A stretch of DNA of 39,227 nucleotides, taken from assembly GCA_001803225.1 (NCBI GenBank), contig MHBF01000018.1, positions 1-39,227 of the forward strand, read 5' to 3'. Below the pieces are notes generated by a model. The model ran no database searches. It was not told the origin of the DNA and saw nothing but the letters and a program-made list of their open reading frames with translations. The first letter of the stretch is position 1. Each line of letters opens with the position of its first letter. Made by a program: the position numbers and the translations under genes. This document shows positions 16,578 through 26,123 of the stretch, piece by piece. The DNA comes from Lentisphaerae bacterium GWF2_44_16. GTDB lineage: Bacteria > Verrucomicrobiota > Lentisphaeria > Victivallales > GWF2-45-14.

Positions 16578-18299
16578 ATGCGGATACTGCTGGTATCAGA
16601 TTACCTGTATGGAGGCGGTGCCGAGAGGATGGCCTATGAGCTGTTTCTGGGCCTTAATGAAAACGGTCATAACGCGAAACTTATCTGCGCGGCCGAGAGA
16701 ATCTCCTCCGTAAAGGATAAAGGAATCGAACTCCTTTATGCTCCCGAGACAAGGCCCATGCCTCCTTCAGAACACTTGGAAAAATATAAGTCCTTTCTTG
16801 ATATGGTCTATGAATTTAATCCTGACCTGGTGCATATTCACAATATTCACGGAAGCACGCTGCCCCTTCAGGCCGTATTTCAGCTTGCCGTGAAATATCC
16901 GGTGTGCTGGACCATGCATGATGTGTGGCCTGTTACAGGAGGTTGCTGTTTGCCGTACGGATGCAGTCAATATAAAAATCCGGCAGGCTGCGGTAACTGC
17001 CCGGATGATTCTCTTGACCGCTCATTTTGTTTGAAATTCCCTGTCTCACAACAGTATGGGCTGATGCAAAATCTATGGCGCAGATCAAATAATATAACAG
17101 CAGTATGCCCTTCCGACTGGATGAGAAAACAAATCGCGGCAGCGGAATTGAGCAGAAATTTATCAGATATAACAGTTATTCATAATGGTATTAAAGGTGT
17201 CAATGATATTCTGAACGTTCCACCGTTTTTCCGGAAACTGAACCCGCCGCTTGTTCTCGTTATGGCAACATCGCTTAAGCTCCCATTAAAAGGTTCTCTA
17301 CAGGCGTTGGAAATTTTCAGAAAGCTTGCTGAAGCAAACAAATTTTCTATTCTCTGGGTAGGAAACGGTTCTCGCGAACTGTCGGAGGAAGCATCATCCT
17401 TTTGTACGAGCATGGCGCTGCCGTACACAGACAACCGCTCAGATATTGATATGATTTATCGTAACTGCGATATCCTTTTCATGCCCAGTTTATATGAAAA
17501 CTTCCCTACGACTATTCTTGAAGCAATGTCTGCCGGACTTATTGTAGTGGCCCATGATGTCGGCGGCGTTTCTGAACAGTTGAAAGATGGAGAAACCGGC
17601 TTCATTTACAAAACAGAAAAGGATGCTGAGTTGAAGCTGGGAACAGTCTTGAAAATGAACGAACTTGAACGCAAAAAAATGGGGAAAAACGCATTGCATG
17701 AATTTCAGAAGAGATTTTCCCTTGATGTATATGTTAAACGCCATATTGAACTGTATAAATCCGTCCATTCATCTCACACACAGGGAACGGAAGTATTTTC
17801 CGTAGGCAAAAACTCATGGAATTACCTAAACAAAGAATACACCAAAACAGAAATAAGTGAACGTTTAAAACGGAGAAATAACGAACGTTTAAGACGGAGA
17901 AATCTGGAAGCATTAAGAGACAGGCTGGTGCATTCCAGGCTGGATATCATGGTACAATCCTCAAGCACAATCCCGTGCAGAATTGCATTATATGGCGCCG
18001 GCATTCATACAAAGTGGCTCCTCGGAAAAATACTCAGTACACGTAAAGATATCATAGTGAATTATATCCTTGATGACAGCAAGTCAGAAACTGATTCAGG
18101 CGGAATTCCGATAATAAATCCGTCTGCGCTTCTTCCGTCTGCGGTTGATGCAGTCATACCATCATCTGAACTCAACGAACTGAAAATGTCAATTATATTA
18201 AAGAACATTTTCGGTGACAACATCCGTGTTTTCCGACTTTATGAAAACCTGAATATGGATGAATTATTGAAATTCCTGCCTGAAAAAAGAAAAATGTAA
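16578..18299 (+). CDS. GT4-family glycosyltransferase with C-terminal Rossmann-like module
   Basis: The 573-residue protein is a GT4 (GT-B) enzyme. LYGGGAERMAYEL near residues 10-22 is the usual N-lobe loop, WTMHDVWPVTGGC and CGNCP are typical of this subfamily, and YENFPTTILEAMSAG followed by HDVGGVSEQLKDG near 303-338 is the donor-binding C-lobe with the EX7E region. Residues about 466-560 hold the recurrent module (ALYGAGIHTKWLL, ILDDSK, VIPSSE). A charged linker at about 425-455 is encoded partly by a 24-base tandem duplication (17859-17906). The start is four bases after the preceding stop. It adds a hexose-type sugar in the cytoplasm; specificity is unknown. Confidence 0.85.
   Translation: MRILLVSDYLYGGGAERMAYELFLGLNENGHNAKLICAAERISSVKDKGIELLYAPETRPMPPSEHLEKYKSFLDMVYEFNPDLVHIHNIHGSTLPLQAVFQLAVKYPVCWTMHDVWPVTGGCCLPYGCSQYKNPAGCGNCPDDSLDRSFCLKFPVSQQYGLMQNLWRRSNNITAVCPSDWMRKQIAAAELSRNLSDITVIHNGIKGVNDILNVPPFFRKLNPPLVLVMATSLKLPLKGSLQALEIFRKLAEANKFSILWVGNGSRELSEEASSFCTSMALPYTDNRSDIDMIYRNCDILFMPSLYENFPTTILEAMSAGLIVVAHDVGGVSEQLKDGETGFIYKTEKDAELKLGTVLKMNELERKKMGKNALHEFQKRFSLDVYVKRHIELYKSVHSSHTQGTEVFSVGKNSWNYLNKEYTKTEISERLKRRNNERLRRRNLEALRDRLVHSRLDIMVQSSSTIPCRIALYGAGIHTKWLLGKILSTRKDIIVNYILDDSKSETDSGGIPIINPSALLPSAVDAVIPSSELNELKMSIILKNIFGDNIRVFRLYENLNMDELLKFLPEKRKM
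17859..17906 (+). repeat. 24-base tandem repeat, two copies, inside the GT4 gene
   Basis: Copies at 17859-17882 and 17883-17906 differ at three positions (one internal A/G change and the last two bases). Each copy encodes ERLKRRNN or ERLRRRNL, so the duplication is in frame and lengthens a basic, probably helical linker between the transferase and the C-terminal module. Confidence 0.8.
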
Positions 18300-18345
18300 C
18301 GATTGCGATATCATAATTTTTAATTGTGTCATTGGAAAAATATTC

Positions 18346-18374
18346 TTGACTTTATTTTGCCTCGTTCTTATATT
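18346..18374 (+). promoter_or_regulatory. Strong candidate sigma70-type promoter
   Basis: TTGACT at 18346-18351 and TATATT at 18369-18374 are spaced by exactly 17 bases, in the longest gap (171 bases) of this part of the cluster and about 95 bases before the next start. This would begin a second transcription unit covering 18471 onward. Evidence is hexamer match and context only. Confidence 0.6.
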
Positions 18375-18470
18375 CTTCAGTGATTTGTTTTATGGAATAT
18401 CGGAAAACTTTTACAGTTATCCTGCCGGTTCACTGTAATTTTCAGATAATGCTGTCATATTGAGGTGTAT

Positions 18471-20042
18471 ATGAAAATACTTTTAGATGTAAGAGCAAGC
18501 TCTCTGCTCCGTCATGGAGTCGGCAGGTTTGCCGCTGAAGTATCTTCCCGTTTACCCGGCTTGTGCCCGGAATGGGAATGGATCTTCCTCAATTATGATT
18601 CAAACCCGGAAATGATGGCGAAAGAAGAGCATGACGGCAATATCATAAACCTGTGGGGCAATTCGGGACTCCATAATTATGTATCTGACCAGATAATGTA
18701 TTCTGCGTTACTCAAAAGACATAACCCCGATCTGATCCACTCCTTCTGGTATCATCTGCCGGAAATGTATCGCGGAATAAAAATACTGACAGTGCACGAC
18801 AGGCTTCAGGAAAAGGGATTCCCCGAACACAATGAAGATCATGTACTGAAAGACAGATATTGGATGAACCGGTCAATATCATCAGCTGACGCAATCATCG
18901 TAAACAGCTTGTCAACAATGCGGGACCTTGTACACTGCAACCGGATAGGGCCTGAAAATATATTTCTGACCTACCTGGCGGCAAATGAAGAATTCTTTAA
19001 AAAAGATATAAAAAGACTCAATTCTCTGAGAAAAAAATATTCACTGCCTGAAAGATATATATTTCTTTCTTCTCACAGCAGCGTATCATACAAAAACACG
19101 GAATTTGTTTCCAATATCATCAGGAAGCTCCGTTCAAAAGGCATTGATGTTCCTCCGCTTCTAAGCACCGGCGGAGACGTTATCGAGCGGGAAAACGGCT
19201 GGATACGTCTTCCCTATTTAAGTCTCAGTGACTTGGCCGCAGTCGTAACAGGGGCTGAATTCATGATTTATCCATCTCTCGGGGAAGGCTTCGGTCTGCC
19301 GCCTCTCGAAGCTATGGCTGCCGGCACACCGGTAATAACATCCAACGCAGACTCCCTGCCTGAAGTCTGCGGAGAGGCCGCCATATATTTTGATCCGAAC
19401 TCCGCGGATGATCTTTCCGGTTCAATCAATCTCTTGCTGAATAATAAGAAATTATCTGAATATTTGAGAGAAAAAGGTTCTTCCAGGGCCAGGCTTTTTT
19501 CATGGGATAAATGCGCACTCGAAACAATATCCGCCATAAAGAAAGTCATTTCCAGAAAAAAAGAACGGCCTGTTTTTACATTCCCGATGAACTGGGACGA
19601 AATGGATTTCGCTTTCAATCTGCCGCCTGTGCCGCAAATGAAAATAAAAGAGCCGGAAAGCCTTCTTTATGCGGTAGAGATGCTCTCGAGAAGAAATAAC
19701 AAGCCCGAAGCACTGAAGCTTCTCTGTCACGGCCTGAAACTCTTCCCGGACAGTCCCGACATTTTACGGGAACTGGGAAAAATCTATAAATCCGAGAAAC
19801 AATGGAAAAAAGCTTCCGGATATTTCCGCAGCCTGCTCCGTATTGCGGAAAAACTCGCGGCTCCGCAGCATCTGCGCAGCGGGTCTTATCACCTGGCAGA
19901 ATGCGAATTCAATCTGAAAAATTACAGGAAGGCGGAAGAGTTTTTCAAACAATGTCTTAAACACTGCCCCGACCACAAAACGGCCCCGCTCTTTCTGAAG
20001 AAAATCAAAAAAACAGTGAGAACGGGCAGAAAAAATCCGTAA
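18471..20042 (+). CDS. GT4-family glycosyltransferase with C-terminal TPR repeats
   Basis: A 523-residue protein when started at the ATG at 18471; the GTG at 18465 is in frame but lies within the apparent GAGGTG ribosome site. The N-lobe opens with MKILLDVRA, followed by GVGRFAAEVS, typical of the GT4 group that includes mannosyl- and rhamnosyltransferases. PDLIHSFWYHLPE and LTVHDRLQEKGFPEH match this group. The donor site is EGFGLPPLEAMAAGTPVITSN near residues 268-288, followed by LPEVCGEAAIYFDP. Residues about 395-515 contain two or three TPR-like helix pairs (EALKLLCHGLKLFPDSPDIL and YRKAEEFFKQCLKHCPD), probably for partner binding. It lacks the Rossmann-like module of its neighbours. It is the first gene after the promoter at 18346. 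Confidence 0.85.
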   Translation: MKILLDVRASSLLRHGVGRFAAEVSSRLPGLCPEWEWIFLNYDSNPEMMAKEEHDGNIINLWGNSGLHNYVSDQIMYSALLKRHNPDLIHSFWYHLPEMYRGIKILTVHDRLQEKGFPEHNEDHVLKDRYWMNRSISSADAIIVNSLSTMRDLVHCNRIGPENIFLTYLAANEEFFKKDIKRLNSLRKKYSLPERYIFLSSHSSVSYKNTEFVSNIIRKLRSKGIDVPPLLSTGGDVIERENGWIRLPYLSLSDLAAVVTGAEFMIYPSLGEGFGLPPLEAMAAGTPVITSNADSLPEVCGEAAIYFDPNSADDLSGSINLLLNNKKLSEYLREKGSSRARLFSWDKCALETISAIKKVISRKKERPVFTFPMNWDEMDFAFNLPPVPQMKIKEPESLLYAVEMLSRRNNKPEALKLLCHGLKLFPDSPDILRELGKIYKSEKQWKKASGYFRSLLRIAEKLAAPQHLRSGSYHLAECEFNLKNYRKAEEFFKQCLKHCPDHKTAPLFLKKIKKTVRTGRKNP

Positions 20043-20076
20043 ATTTAAGCAATAGAATTTACTGCAAAGGGTATTT

Positions 20077-22182
20077 ATGAAAACCAGAGTGATATTTATT
20101 TATGTAGTCCCGTATGGGGCCCCCGCGTGGGAACTCAATACTTTTTATGCGCTGACCATGAAAAAATACGGCATAGAATCTGCTTTTCTGGCTCATGGGA
20201 TAGAAGATGGCTGTAAAGATTTCCCCGTGCCGGTACACCCTTATAAATTTCATGATTTCCGCCTTGACGCCGCCACAAAGAAATTCATTCTTGACTTCAA
20301 TCCCGACATCATTCACCTCTGTTCCCCGCGTTTTCTCGCAATCCGGGTCGTGCTGGAAGCTCTGATGCTGACAAATGCCGAACTTATAGTAAAACACGAG
20401 GATGAGGAAATTTTCATCGCGACACAGGACCACATAAGCGTATCACCGAGAAAAGCGTTTGAACCGGGCATTACAGCGTCCCTCAACCCAGAACGGCTAC
20501 AGGCCCTTTTCAGCACGGCCGCATGGCCCTTTATGTTCAAAGAGTGGTTTTCAAAGCCCTCTATGATGCTGGCAGAACCTGTCAGTTTCGGGATAATAAA
20601 CCATCTGGCGTCCGGCTTTATCGGTATTTGGCATAATGTGACAAAGGAACTTGCTCAAACTTACTGCAAGCCCGCATGGACAATGCCGCCGACCTTTGAG
20701 TTGAACAAAATCAGAACAGACCGCGCGACAAAAAAAGAAATGAAGGACGCGGAAAAAGAACTGAATATCCCGTCAGACAAAAAGATTCTCCTGTTCTCCG
20801 GCAAATACTATCCTCTGGTTTTTGATTTTGACCTCATGCTGCATATACTTTCCTGTGAAGATCTGAAAGCTGACAACTCCTGGCATTTTGTTGTAACCGG
20901 TGACAACCCGCATGTCGAAAGGCACCAGAAAATAATCAGGTCTGCCGGCATTGGCAGACGGATAACATGGCTCGGCAATATATCAAAGGAAAAACTGGAC
21001 AAGGTTGTAAGGCGTGCTGACATAGTTCTCTCACCCGGTCTCATTAACGAATACAACAGAGTCCGCCTGCCCCAGAAAAATGTCATGTACATGTCCTACG
21101 GCAAGGCCATGATAACATTCAGTACGGGCTTCGGCGAATCTCTCGCGAATGGAGAGAACGCCCTTCTGGTAGCTTCGGATTCCCCGTCGAAATGGAGCGC
21201 TGAAATATTGAAACTGCTTCATGATGAGCCATTGCGTGAAAAACTCGAAAAAAACGCCAGAAAATTTGCTGAAATCCATTTTGACTGCGACAATACCGCG
21301 GAGGGCCTGGCAAATTTCTATCACTCAATAAATGCAAACAGGACAAAGGATATGAGCCTTTCAGCGAAATACGCCGGAAACCCGGAACTTCTTATAGAAG
21401 CATCCTTTAAATCCCGGGAACTGCAAAACTGCCGGAAAATAGCGCTTTTCGGCGCGGGAAAACATACCGTGCGCATCCTGAATTCCTGCGCGATGGAACA
21501 TATTCGCGACAAAGAACTCATCATAGCAGATGAAAATCCCCGCCAGAAAGCTCTGGAGGGCATAAGAATAATACACCTGAACGAACTTGAGAAATGGAAC
21601 CCTGACGGCATAATTCTTTCGACAGACAGCTACGAAGACCAGATGCTGCGTAAATGTCTTGACAAATTCAAGCGCGGCCCCGCGATATTCAGGATTTATT
21701 CGCCCCCTCATGTCATATATCCGGAGATATACCACATTCAGGCCGAAGCAGGAAAACTTCATCTGGAAGACATCGGCGCAGCCAAAGGACCCGCCCTGAA
21801 CGCCGCCGCTTTAATCGGGCTGGCTTCTGATCTGGACAGGATTGATTTTGAAAAACTGACTGACGAAACAGTGAGAAAACAGGCTTTCGTCAGGCTGCCG
21901 CCGCTAAAAACTTCAATCCCTTTCAAATTTCCTGCCGGGACTAAAGTAAAACTCATTGAAGTGTCATGCTCCGGCTTGAATTTCGTCAGATACATTGACA
22001 GTATTCTCTCAGATGCCTCTTACGACGCCTTTGCGGTCTATCACTCCGGCTTGTCCGCCACTCTCGCAAGCTCTCTTTGGAATGAACTTAAAAATATGAA
22101 ATCCGATTATATTTTCTCCGACTGGGACTATTCATATTCATACGCGCTGGCAATAAAAAAGGGGACCCTGCCCGTATCATGA
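20077..22182 (+). CDS. GT-B glycosyltransferase with Rossmann-like module and unrecognised C-terminal extension
   Basis: A 701-residue protein. Residues 1 to about 430 look like a GT-B glycosyltransferase: PDIIHLCSPRFLAI near 81, a C-lobe opening with ILLFSGKYYP, ITWLGNISKEKLDKVVRRADIVLSPG, then YGKAMITFSTGFGESLANGENALLV. Residues about 452-550 are the recurrent module (IALFGAGKHTVRIL, IIADENPRQ, GIILSTDSYED). The last 150 residues (after VIYPEIYH) match nothing I recognise and end abruptly at the overlap with the next gene, so a further domain could have been lost. The ATG at 20077 has AAAGGG upstream. The role is likely sugar transfer in glycan assembly; substrate unknown. Confidence 0.75.
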   Translation: MKTRVIFIYVVPYGAPAWELNTFYALTMKKYGIESAFLAHGIEDGCKDFPVPVHPYKFHDFRLDAATKKFILDFNPDIIHLCSPRFLAIRVVLEALMLTNAELIVKHEDEEIFIATQDHISVSPRKAFEPGITASLNPERLQALFSTAAWPFMFKEWFSKPSMMLAEPVSFGIINHLASGFIGIWHNVTKELAQTYCKPAWTMPPTFELNKIRTDRATKKEMKDAEKELNIPSDKKILLFSGKYYPLVFDFDLMLHILSCEDLKADNSWHFVVTGDNPHVERHQKIIRSAGIGRRITWLGNISKEKLDKVVRRADIVLSPGLINEYNRVRLPQKNVMYMSYGKAMITFSTGFGESLANGENALLVASDSPSKWSAEILKLLHDEPLREKLEKNARKFAEIHFDCDNTAEGLANFYHSINANRTKDMSLSAKYAGNPELLIEASFKSRELQNCRKIALFGAGKHTVRILNSCAMEHIRDKELIIADENPRQKALEGIRIIHLNELEKWNPDGIILSTDSYEDQMLRKCLDKFKRGPAIFRIYSPPHVIYPEIYHIQAEAGKLHLEDIGAAKGPALNAAALIGLASDLDRIDFEKLTDETVRKQAFVRLPPLKTSIPFKFPAGTKVKLIEVSCSGLNFVRYIDSILSDASYDAFAVYHSGLSATLASSLWNELKNMKSDYIFSDWDYSYSYALAIKKGTLPVS

Positions 22183-23558
22183 ATATCAATCTTCACCATA
22201 AATCAAAAAAAGTCCTTCTGATAAATCCGGCTAAAAAAGATTCCTTTCAGGTAACCAGAATTCACATGGGGCTTACCCTTCTGGGCGGAATGCTCATTGA
22301 CGCCAATCATGATGTAAGGATACTTGATTATGCCTTTCTCAATGGAAAATTCACAAAAATACCGGCCCCTGTACCGGAACTGAAAGACGTTATTTCCGAC
22401 TTCAAGCCGGACGTGATTGGCATTTCCGTATTTTCATACCTCTATAATGAAGTCGGGCAGATGCTTTCCGAAATATCAGGGCTTACGGATGCGGTTGTTA
22501 TGCTCGGCGGACCTCACTTCGCGGTATTTCCCGACGACTTTATCCAGAATCCCGCCGTAGATTATATTTTCCAGGGAGAAGCTGAACTTCTTCTCACCAA
22601 GACAGTTGAAACGGCTGAAAAAAATAATCCTCCGGTCATTATACAGTGTCCCCGTCCCGAACCCGGCGATATCCCGCGTATATGTATTGATATCGCTTAC
22701 GGGGCCAGTTTCCTGACCGATTATCAGATACAGCTCAGCCGCGGCTGTCCGTTTTCGTGTTCATTCTGCAATATCCATATGGTTGGCGGCAGAAAGGTAC
22801 GTAAACGGCTGATAGAAGATTGCGTCGCGGAAATCGTTGAAGCCAAAAATCTGCATCCCTCAATAGGGAATATCAGCATAACGGATGATTGCCCGACTGC
22901 CGATAAAAAAAGATTTAAAGAATTTTTAAAGCAGTTCATCAAAGCGAAAACAGGCTGCACGCTGTCTGTTGACAATATGCGCGCCGACCTTATTGATGAA
23001 GAGTTGCTGGATTTGTTTGTCAAAGCCCGCGGACAGAACGTCTGCCTTGGAACAGAAAGCGGCTGCCCGGATGTTTTCAAGAGAGTAAATAAAGGGCTGG
23101 AAATTCAGGACGTCATTGATACTGCCGGGAAAGTGAGGGAACACGGGTTGATACTCGGGGCCTGCTTTGTCATAGGCCTCCCTGGAGACAGCTCCGCGCG
23201 CCATGAAGATTCCATAGCCCTGGCAAAAGAATTAAGCCCTGATTATCTTTTCTGGAACATGTGCGTCCCGTGGCCGGGCACCGAAATCGGAAACTGGTAT
23301 AAGGATAACGGGCATATCGCGGACATGCGCAATTTTTCTACGCTGATAGATCCTTATGTAAATTTTTCCGACCCTGTATGCTGGACGGACAGTTTCACAA
23401 AAGAAGAACGCATAAGGGCATGGTTGAAAGCAAACCTTGAGACGCATTTATGGTTTAACGCTGAAAAATGTATGGGCAAACTTCAGAATATCTGCAAAAA
23501 ATATTCCCTGGAAGCTTCCCTGGCTCAATTTTTGCGAAGATTATATCCTGAAAAATAA
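22179..23558 (+). CDS. B12-binding-type radical SAM protein
   Basis: The 459-residue protein starts in an ATGA overlap with the preceding gene. Residues 1 to about 150 form a cobalamin-binding-like Rossmann domain (VLLINPAKKDS, KPDVIGISVFSYLYNEV, VMLGGPHFAVFPDDF, DYIFQGEAE). I do not see the classic DxHxxG cobalamin-ligand motif, which is often absent in this family. The radical SAM cluster is C190-x3-C194-x2-C197 in RGCPFSCSFCNIH. Later strands are VCLGTESGCPDVFKRVNKG, GACFVIGLPGD and PWPGTEIGNWY. Family members perform methylations or ring rearrangements on varied substrates. Here it probably modifies a sugar or lipid-linked intermediate; the substrate is unknown. Confidence 0.8.
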   Translation: MNINLHHKSKKVLLINPAKKDSFQVTRIHMGLTLLGGMLIDANHDVRILDYAFLNGKFTKIPAPVPELKDVISDFKPDVIGISVFSYLYNEVGQMLSEISGLTDAVVMLGGPHFAVFPDDFIQNPAVDYIFQGEAELLLTKTVETAEKNNPPVIIQCPRPEPGDIPRICIDIAYGASFLTDYQIQLSRGCPFSCSFCNIHMVGGRKVRKRLIEDCVAEIVEAKNLHPSIGNISITDDCPTADKKRFKEFLKQFIKAKTGCTLSVDNMRADLIDEELLDLFVKARGQNVCLGTESGCPDVFKRVNKGLEIQDVIDTAGKVREHGLILGACFVIGLPGDSSARHEDSIALAKELSPDYLFWNMCVPWPGTEIGNWYKDNGHIADMRNFSTLIDPYVNFSDPVCWTDSFTKEERIRAWLKANLETHLWFNAEKCMGKLQNICKKYSLEASLAQFLRRLYPEK

Positions 23559-23576
23559 TTTTCTGAACAGGAACTA

Positions 23577-24776
23577 ATGTTATCTAAAGACAAAAAGTTT
23601 AATTTGCTCATGCTTCTGGCATCGGGGCGTTCAGCTCCATATTGCATATATGGGGCCGGAAAGTTTACAAAGGAAATAATCGCCTTTCTGCAGGAAAATC
23701 ATTTGCCTCTGCCTGATTTTATTTTTGACGATCGACCGTCCCTGAAAAAAATAGCTGACGTGGATGTGCTTCCTGAACAGGAGGCCTCCTTTGAAAATAT
23801 CAGCTCGATTATTCTGGGCACCGACACATGGCAAACCGCCATGAGGGAACGCCTTGATAAAATCAACCCGCGGAAAGAAATACTTGACATTACTCATACG
23901 GCAGATGAAGAAAGCCCCCCCGCGACGATTTATTCGGATGACAAAATTAAGCTTTTTCTCGAAGGCGATATGAAACCCTGGACAGAGGGGTATTGGGATT
24001 ATCGCAATATGATGTTTGAAAAGGCTGTAAACACCCCTGACGTGATTGATTATTTCAGAAGAAAACAATTACCCGGAGATTATGGCTTCAGGCTATGCGA
24101 AAGGATAATTGAGTATCCGTGGCTCTTTTCAAAGCTTGAGGATAGGAACTCGAAAATCCTTGACGCCGGTTCCATACTGAATTTCAGATACCTGCTGGAA
24201 CATCCGGTTCTTAAAAACAAAAAACTGAGCATATTGACATTGGCCCCTGAAGGAAACTGTTTTTTTGACAAATCAATCAATTATTTGTATGAAGACCTCA
24301 GGAATATACCTTTCCAAAATACTTATTTTGATGAAATCATCTGTATATCAACCCTGGAACATATCAACATGGACAACACTATTTACGGAGAAGAAAAACT
24401 TTCCGGCAAAACCCATGATGGAGTTCCTGATTTCGCTTATGCGGATGTAATAAAAGAATTTATCAGAATACTTAAGCCCTGCGGCAAAATATATATTACA
24501 GTCCCCTACGGAAAATTTGAAAATCACGGTTTCTTTCAGCAGTTTGACAGAAAAATGCTGGAAAAAATCACGGATATGTTTTCTGAAGCGGGAACATTTG
24601 AAACTGATTTTTTCAGATATTTTCCCGATGGATGGAGATTTATCTCCCGAGAAGATTGTGACGATGCTGAATCCTTCAATCCACATACTGGACGGGGCTG
24701 GAAAGATGACTTTGCCGCTCACAGCAGGGGAATTTGCGCCATAGAATTCAAAAAAAATAAAACGGGAATATCCTGA
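23577..24776 (+). CDS. SAM-dependent methyltransferase-like protein with N-terminal Rossmann-like module
   Basis: A 399-residue protein. Residues about 18-115 are the recurrent module, here at the N-terminus (CIYGAGKFTKEII with G26, FIFDDRPS, IILGTDTW). Residues about 195-390 resemble a class I methyltransferase: KILDAGSIL as motif I, an acidic NIPF-x-TYFDEIICISTLEHI strand, then FIRILKPCGKIYITVPYG, the usual post-motif for glycan and small-molecule methyltransferases. Motif I is short of glycines (DAGSIL rather than DxGxGxG), so activity should be treated with care. The ATG at 23577 has GGAA upstream; the stop overlaps the next ATG by one base. A counterpart with the same domain order lies at 32603-33655. 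Confidence 0.7.
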   Translation: MLSKDKKFNLLMLLASGRSAPYCIYGAGKFTKEIIAFLQENHLPLPDFIFDDRPSLKKIADVDVLPEQEASFENISSIILGTDTWQTAMRERLDKINPRKEILDITHTADEESPPATIYSDDKIKLFLEGDMKPWTEGYWDYRNMMFEKAVNTPDVIDYFRRKQLPGDYGFRLCERIIEYPWLFSKLEDRNSKILDAGSILNFRYLLEHPVLKNKKLSILTLAPEGNCFFDKSINYLYEDLRNIPFQNTYFDEIICISTLEHINMDNTIYGEEKLSGKTHDGVPDFAYADVIKEFIRILKPCGKIYITVPYGKFENHGFFQQFDRKMLEKITDMFSEAGTFETDFFRYFPDGWRFISREDCDDAESFNPHTGRGWKDDFAAHSRGICAIEFKKNKTGIS

Positions 24777-26122
24777 TGAAACCGCGTATTTGCAATTACA
24801 ATGAAATATTCATAAAAGCTGACGGAACTGTCTACCCTTGCTGTAGGCTCTGGTTCCGTGACGAATACAAGATAGGGCATGTCACTGACGCGGACATCGC
24901 GGAGAAAATACTCTCCTTTTACAAGCCGTGCAAGTGCGAGTTGTTTGTATTCAGAAAGCCATTGCCGGAGGAAAAGTACGACTTTAAGAGATTCAACATT
25001 GAAACTTCCATGTTCTGTCAGGCAAAATGCGCCATGTGTTGCACAAAATCGCCAGATTATTCAGGGCGTGCCGATTCTCCTTATTTGGAGTACTGGATAA
25101 AGTTGATAGACCGCTTGAAGCCCAGATCTCTCACGCTTCAGGGCGGTGAAGTTCTGGTACAGAAGAAAACTATTCAATGCCTCAAGACCATCAAAGAGAA
25201 ATATCCTGAGATGAAACTGCATTGTGTTTCCAATATGTCTGTTGACGCGTCCAGAATTGATGAATTGGAATATATTTTTGATGGATTTGATATTTCGATG
25301 GTGGGCTTTCAGCATGAGACCTATGATGCCATAATGGGGCTTGATATCGAACGCACTAGAAAAACCATAGAAGAGTTGCTGCGAAGAAAAAAACAGACTA
25401 TAATGATAAAATATCTGTTGGTGCCCTTAAACGTTCACGAGGTATCTGCCTGGTTGCAATGGTGTATTGATTCCGGTGCGGAATCCCTTCAGATCGCATA
25501 TGCATCAGGATGGGAATGGGTAAAAGCTGACACCCAGTATGGTTTCTGGAGCAAAATCTTTGACAGGGCATCGGCTAAATTGAAGAAAACCCTTATAAAA
25601 AATTTCAAAGAGGGCAATGCGGCAGGAAGGCTGAGTTTTGAGAAAAACGCCGCGGAGTTCCTTTCAGTTTCCAGGGAATTCGCTGAAGAAAATTCACTGA
25701 GCGGCATTTCATGCATAGGCGGAAACCTTCCGGAGAAAAAGGATATCCGCAGCCATGTTTCAAGCTCCGGCACCGTTAGAATGGAAAAACATATACTTCC
25801 GGCTTTTTCGGACTATTACATTCTTCTCTCCGAGAAATACATTTCTGTTTACATCTACGGCGCCGGGCTGATAGGCAGATGCCTTCTGGATTTCATTAAA
25901 GATAAAAGTCTTCCGGGGCCTGCCGCCATTATAGACGACTATTGCAAAGAGAGCTCTGTTGGCGGAATTCAAGTAAAAAAAGCCGTAGACGTTTTGTTTA
26001 AAAAACAAGACGCTGTGCTGCTTGCCACGGATACGTATTCCAGGGAGTTTACGGATAATTTGAATAAGCTGTCCTGTCCGGCTTCAATAAAAAATATTTC
26101 GAATTTTATAAAGGAAGTTTAA
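24776..26122 (+). CDS. Radical SAM protein with N-terminal SPASM-like module and C-terminal Rossmann-like module
   Basis: A 448-residue protein of three parts. The N-terminal SPASM-like part has C6, IFIKADGTVYPCC (C22, C23), KIGHVTDAD and C52-K-C54. The radical SAM cluster is C81-x3-C85-x2-C88, followed by LTLQGGEVLV, LHCVSNMS, ISMVGFQHETYDAIMGLD and MIKYLLVPLNVHE. Residues about 355-445 are the recurrent module (VYIYGAGLIGRCLL with G362, IIDDY, VLLATDTY). It is a clear paralogue of the 11198-12193 protein, which lacks the C-terminal module. It starts in a TGATG overlap with the methyltransferase before it. A broken relative of a different radical SAM gene follows one base after its stop. Substrate unknown. 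Confidence 0.75.
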   Translation: MKPRICNYNEIFIKADGTVYPCCRLWFRDEYKIGHVTDADIAEKILSFYKPCKCELFVFRKPLPEEKYDFKRFNIETSMFCQAKCAMCCTKSPDYSGRADSPYLEYWIKLIDRLKPRSLTLQGGEVLVQKKTIQCLKTIKEKYPEMKLHCVSNMSVDASRIDELEYIFDGFDISMVGFQHETYDAIMGLDIERTRKTIEELLRRKKQTIMIKYLLVPLNVHEVSAWLQWCIDSGAESLQIAYASGWEWVKADTQYGFWSKIFDRASAKLKKTLIKNFKEGNAAGRLSFEKNAAEFLSVSREFAEENSLSGISCIGGNLPEKKDIRSHVSSSGTVRMEKHILPAFSDYYILLSEKYISVYIYGAGLIGRCLLDFIKDKSLPGPAAIIDDYCKESSVGGIQVKKAVDVLFKKQDAVLLATDTYSREFTDNLNKLSCPASIKNISNFIKEV

Positions 26123-26123
26123 C

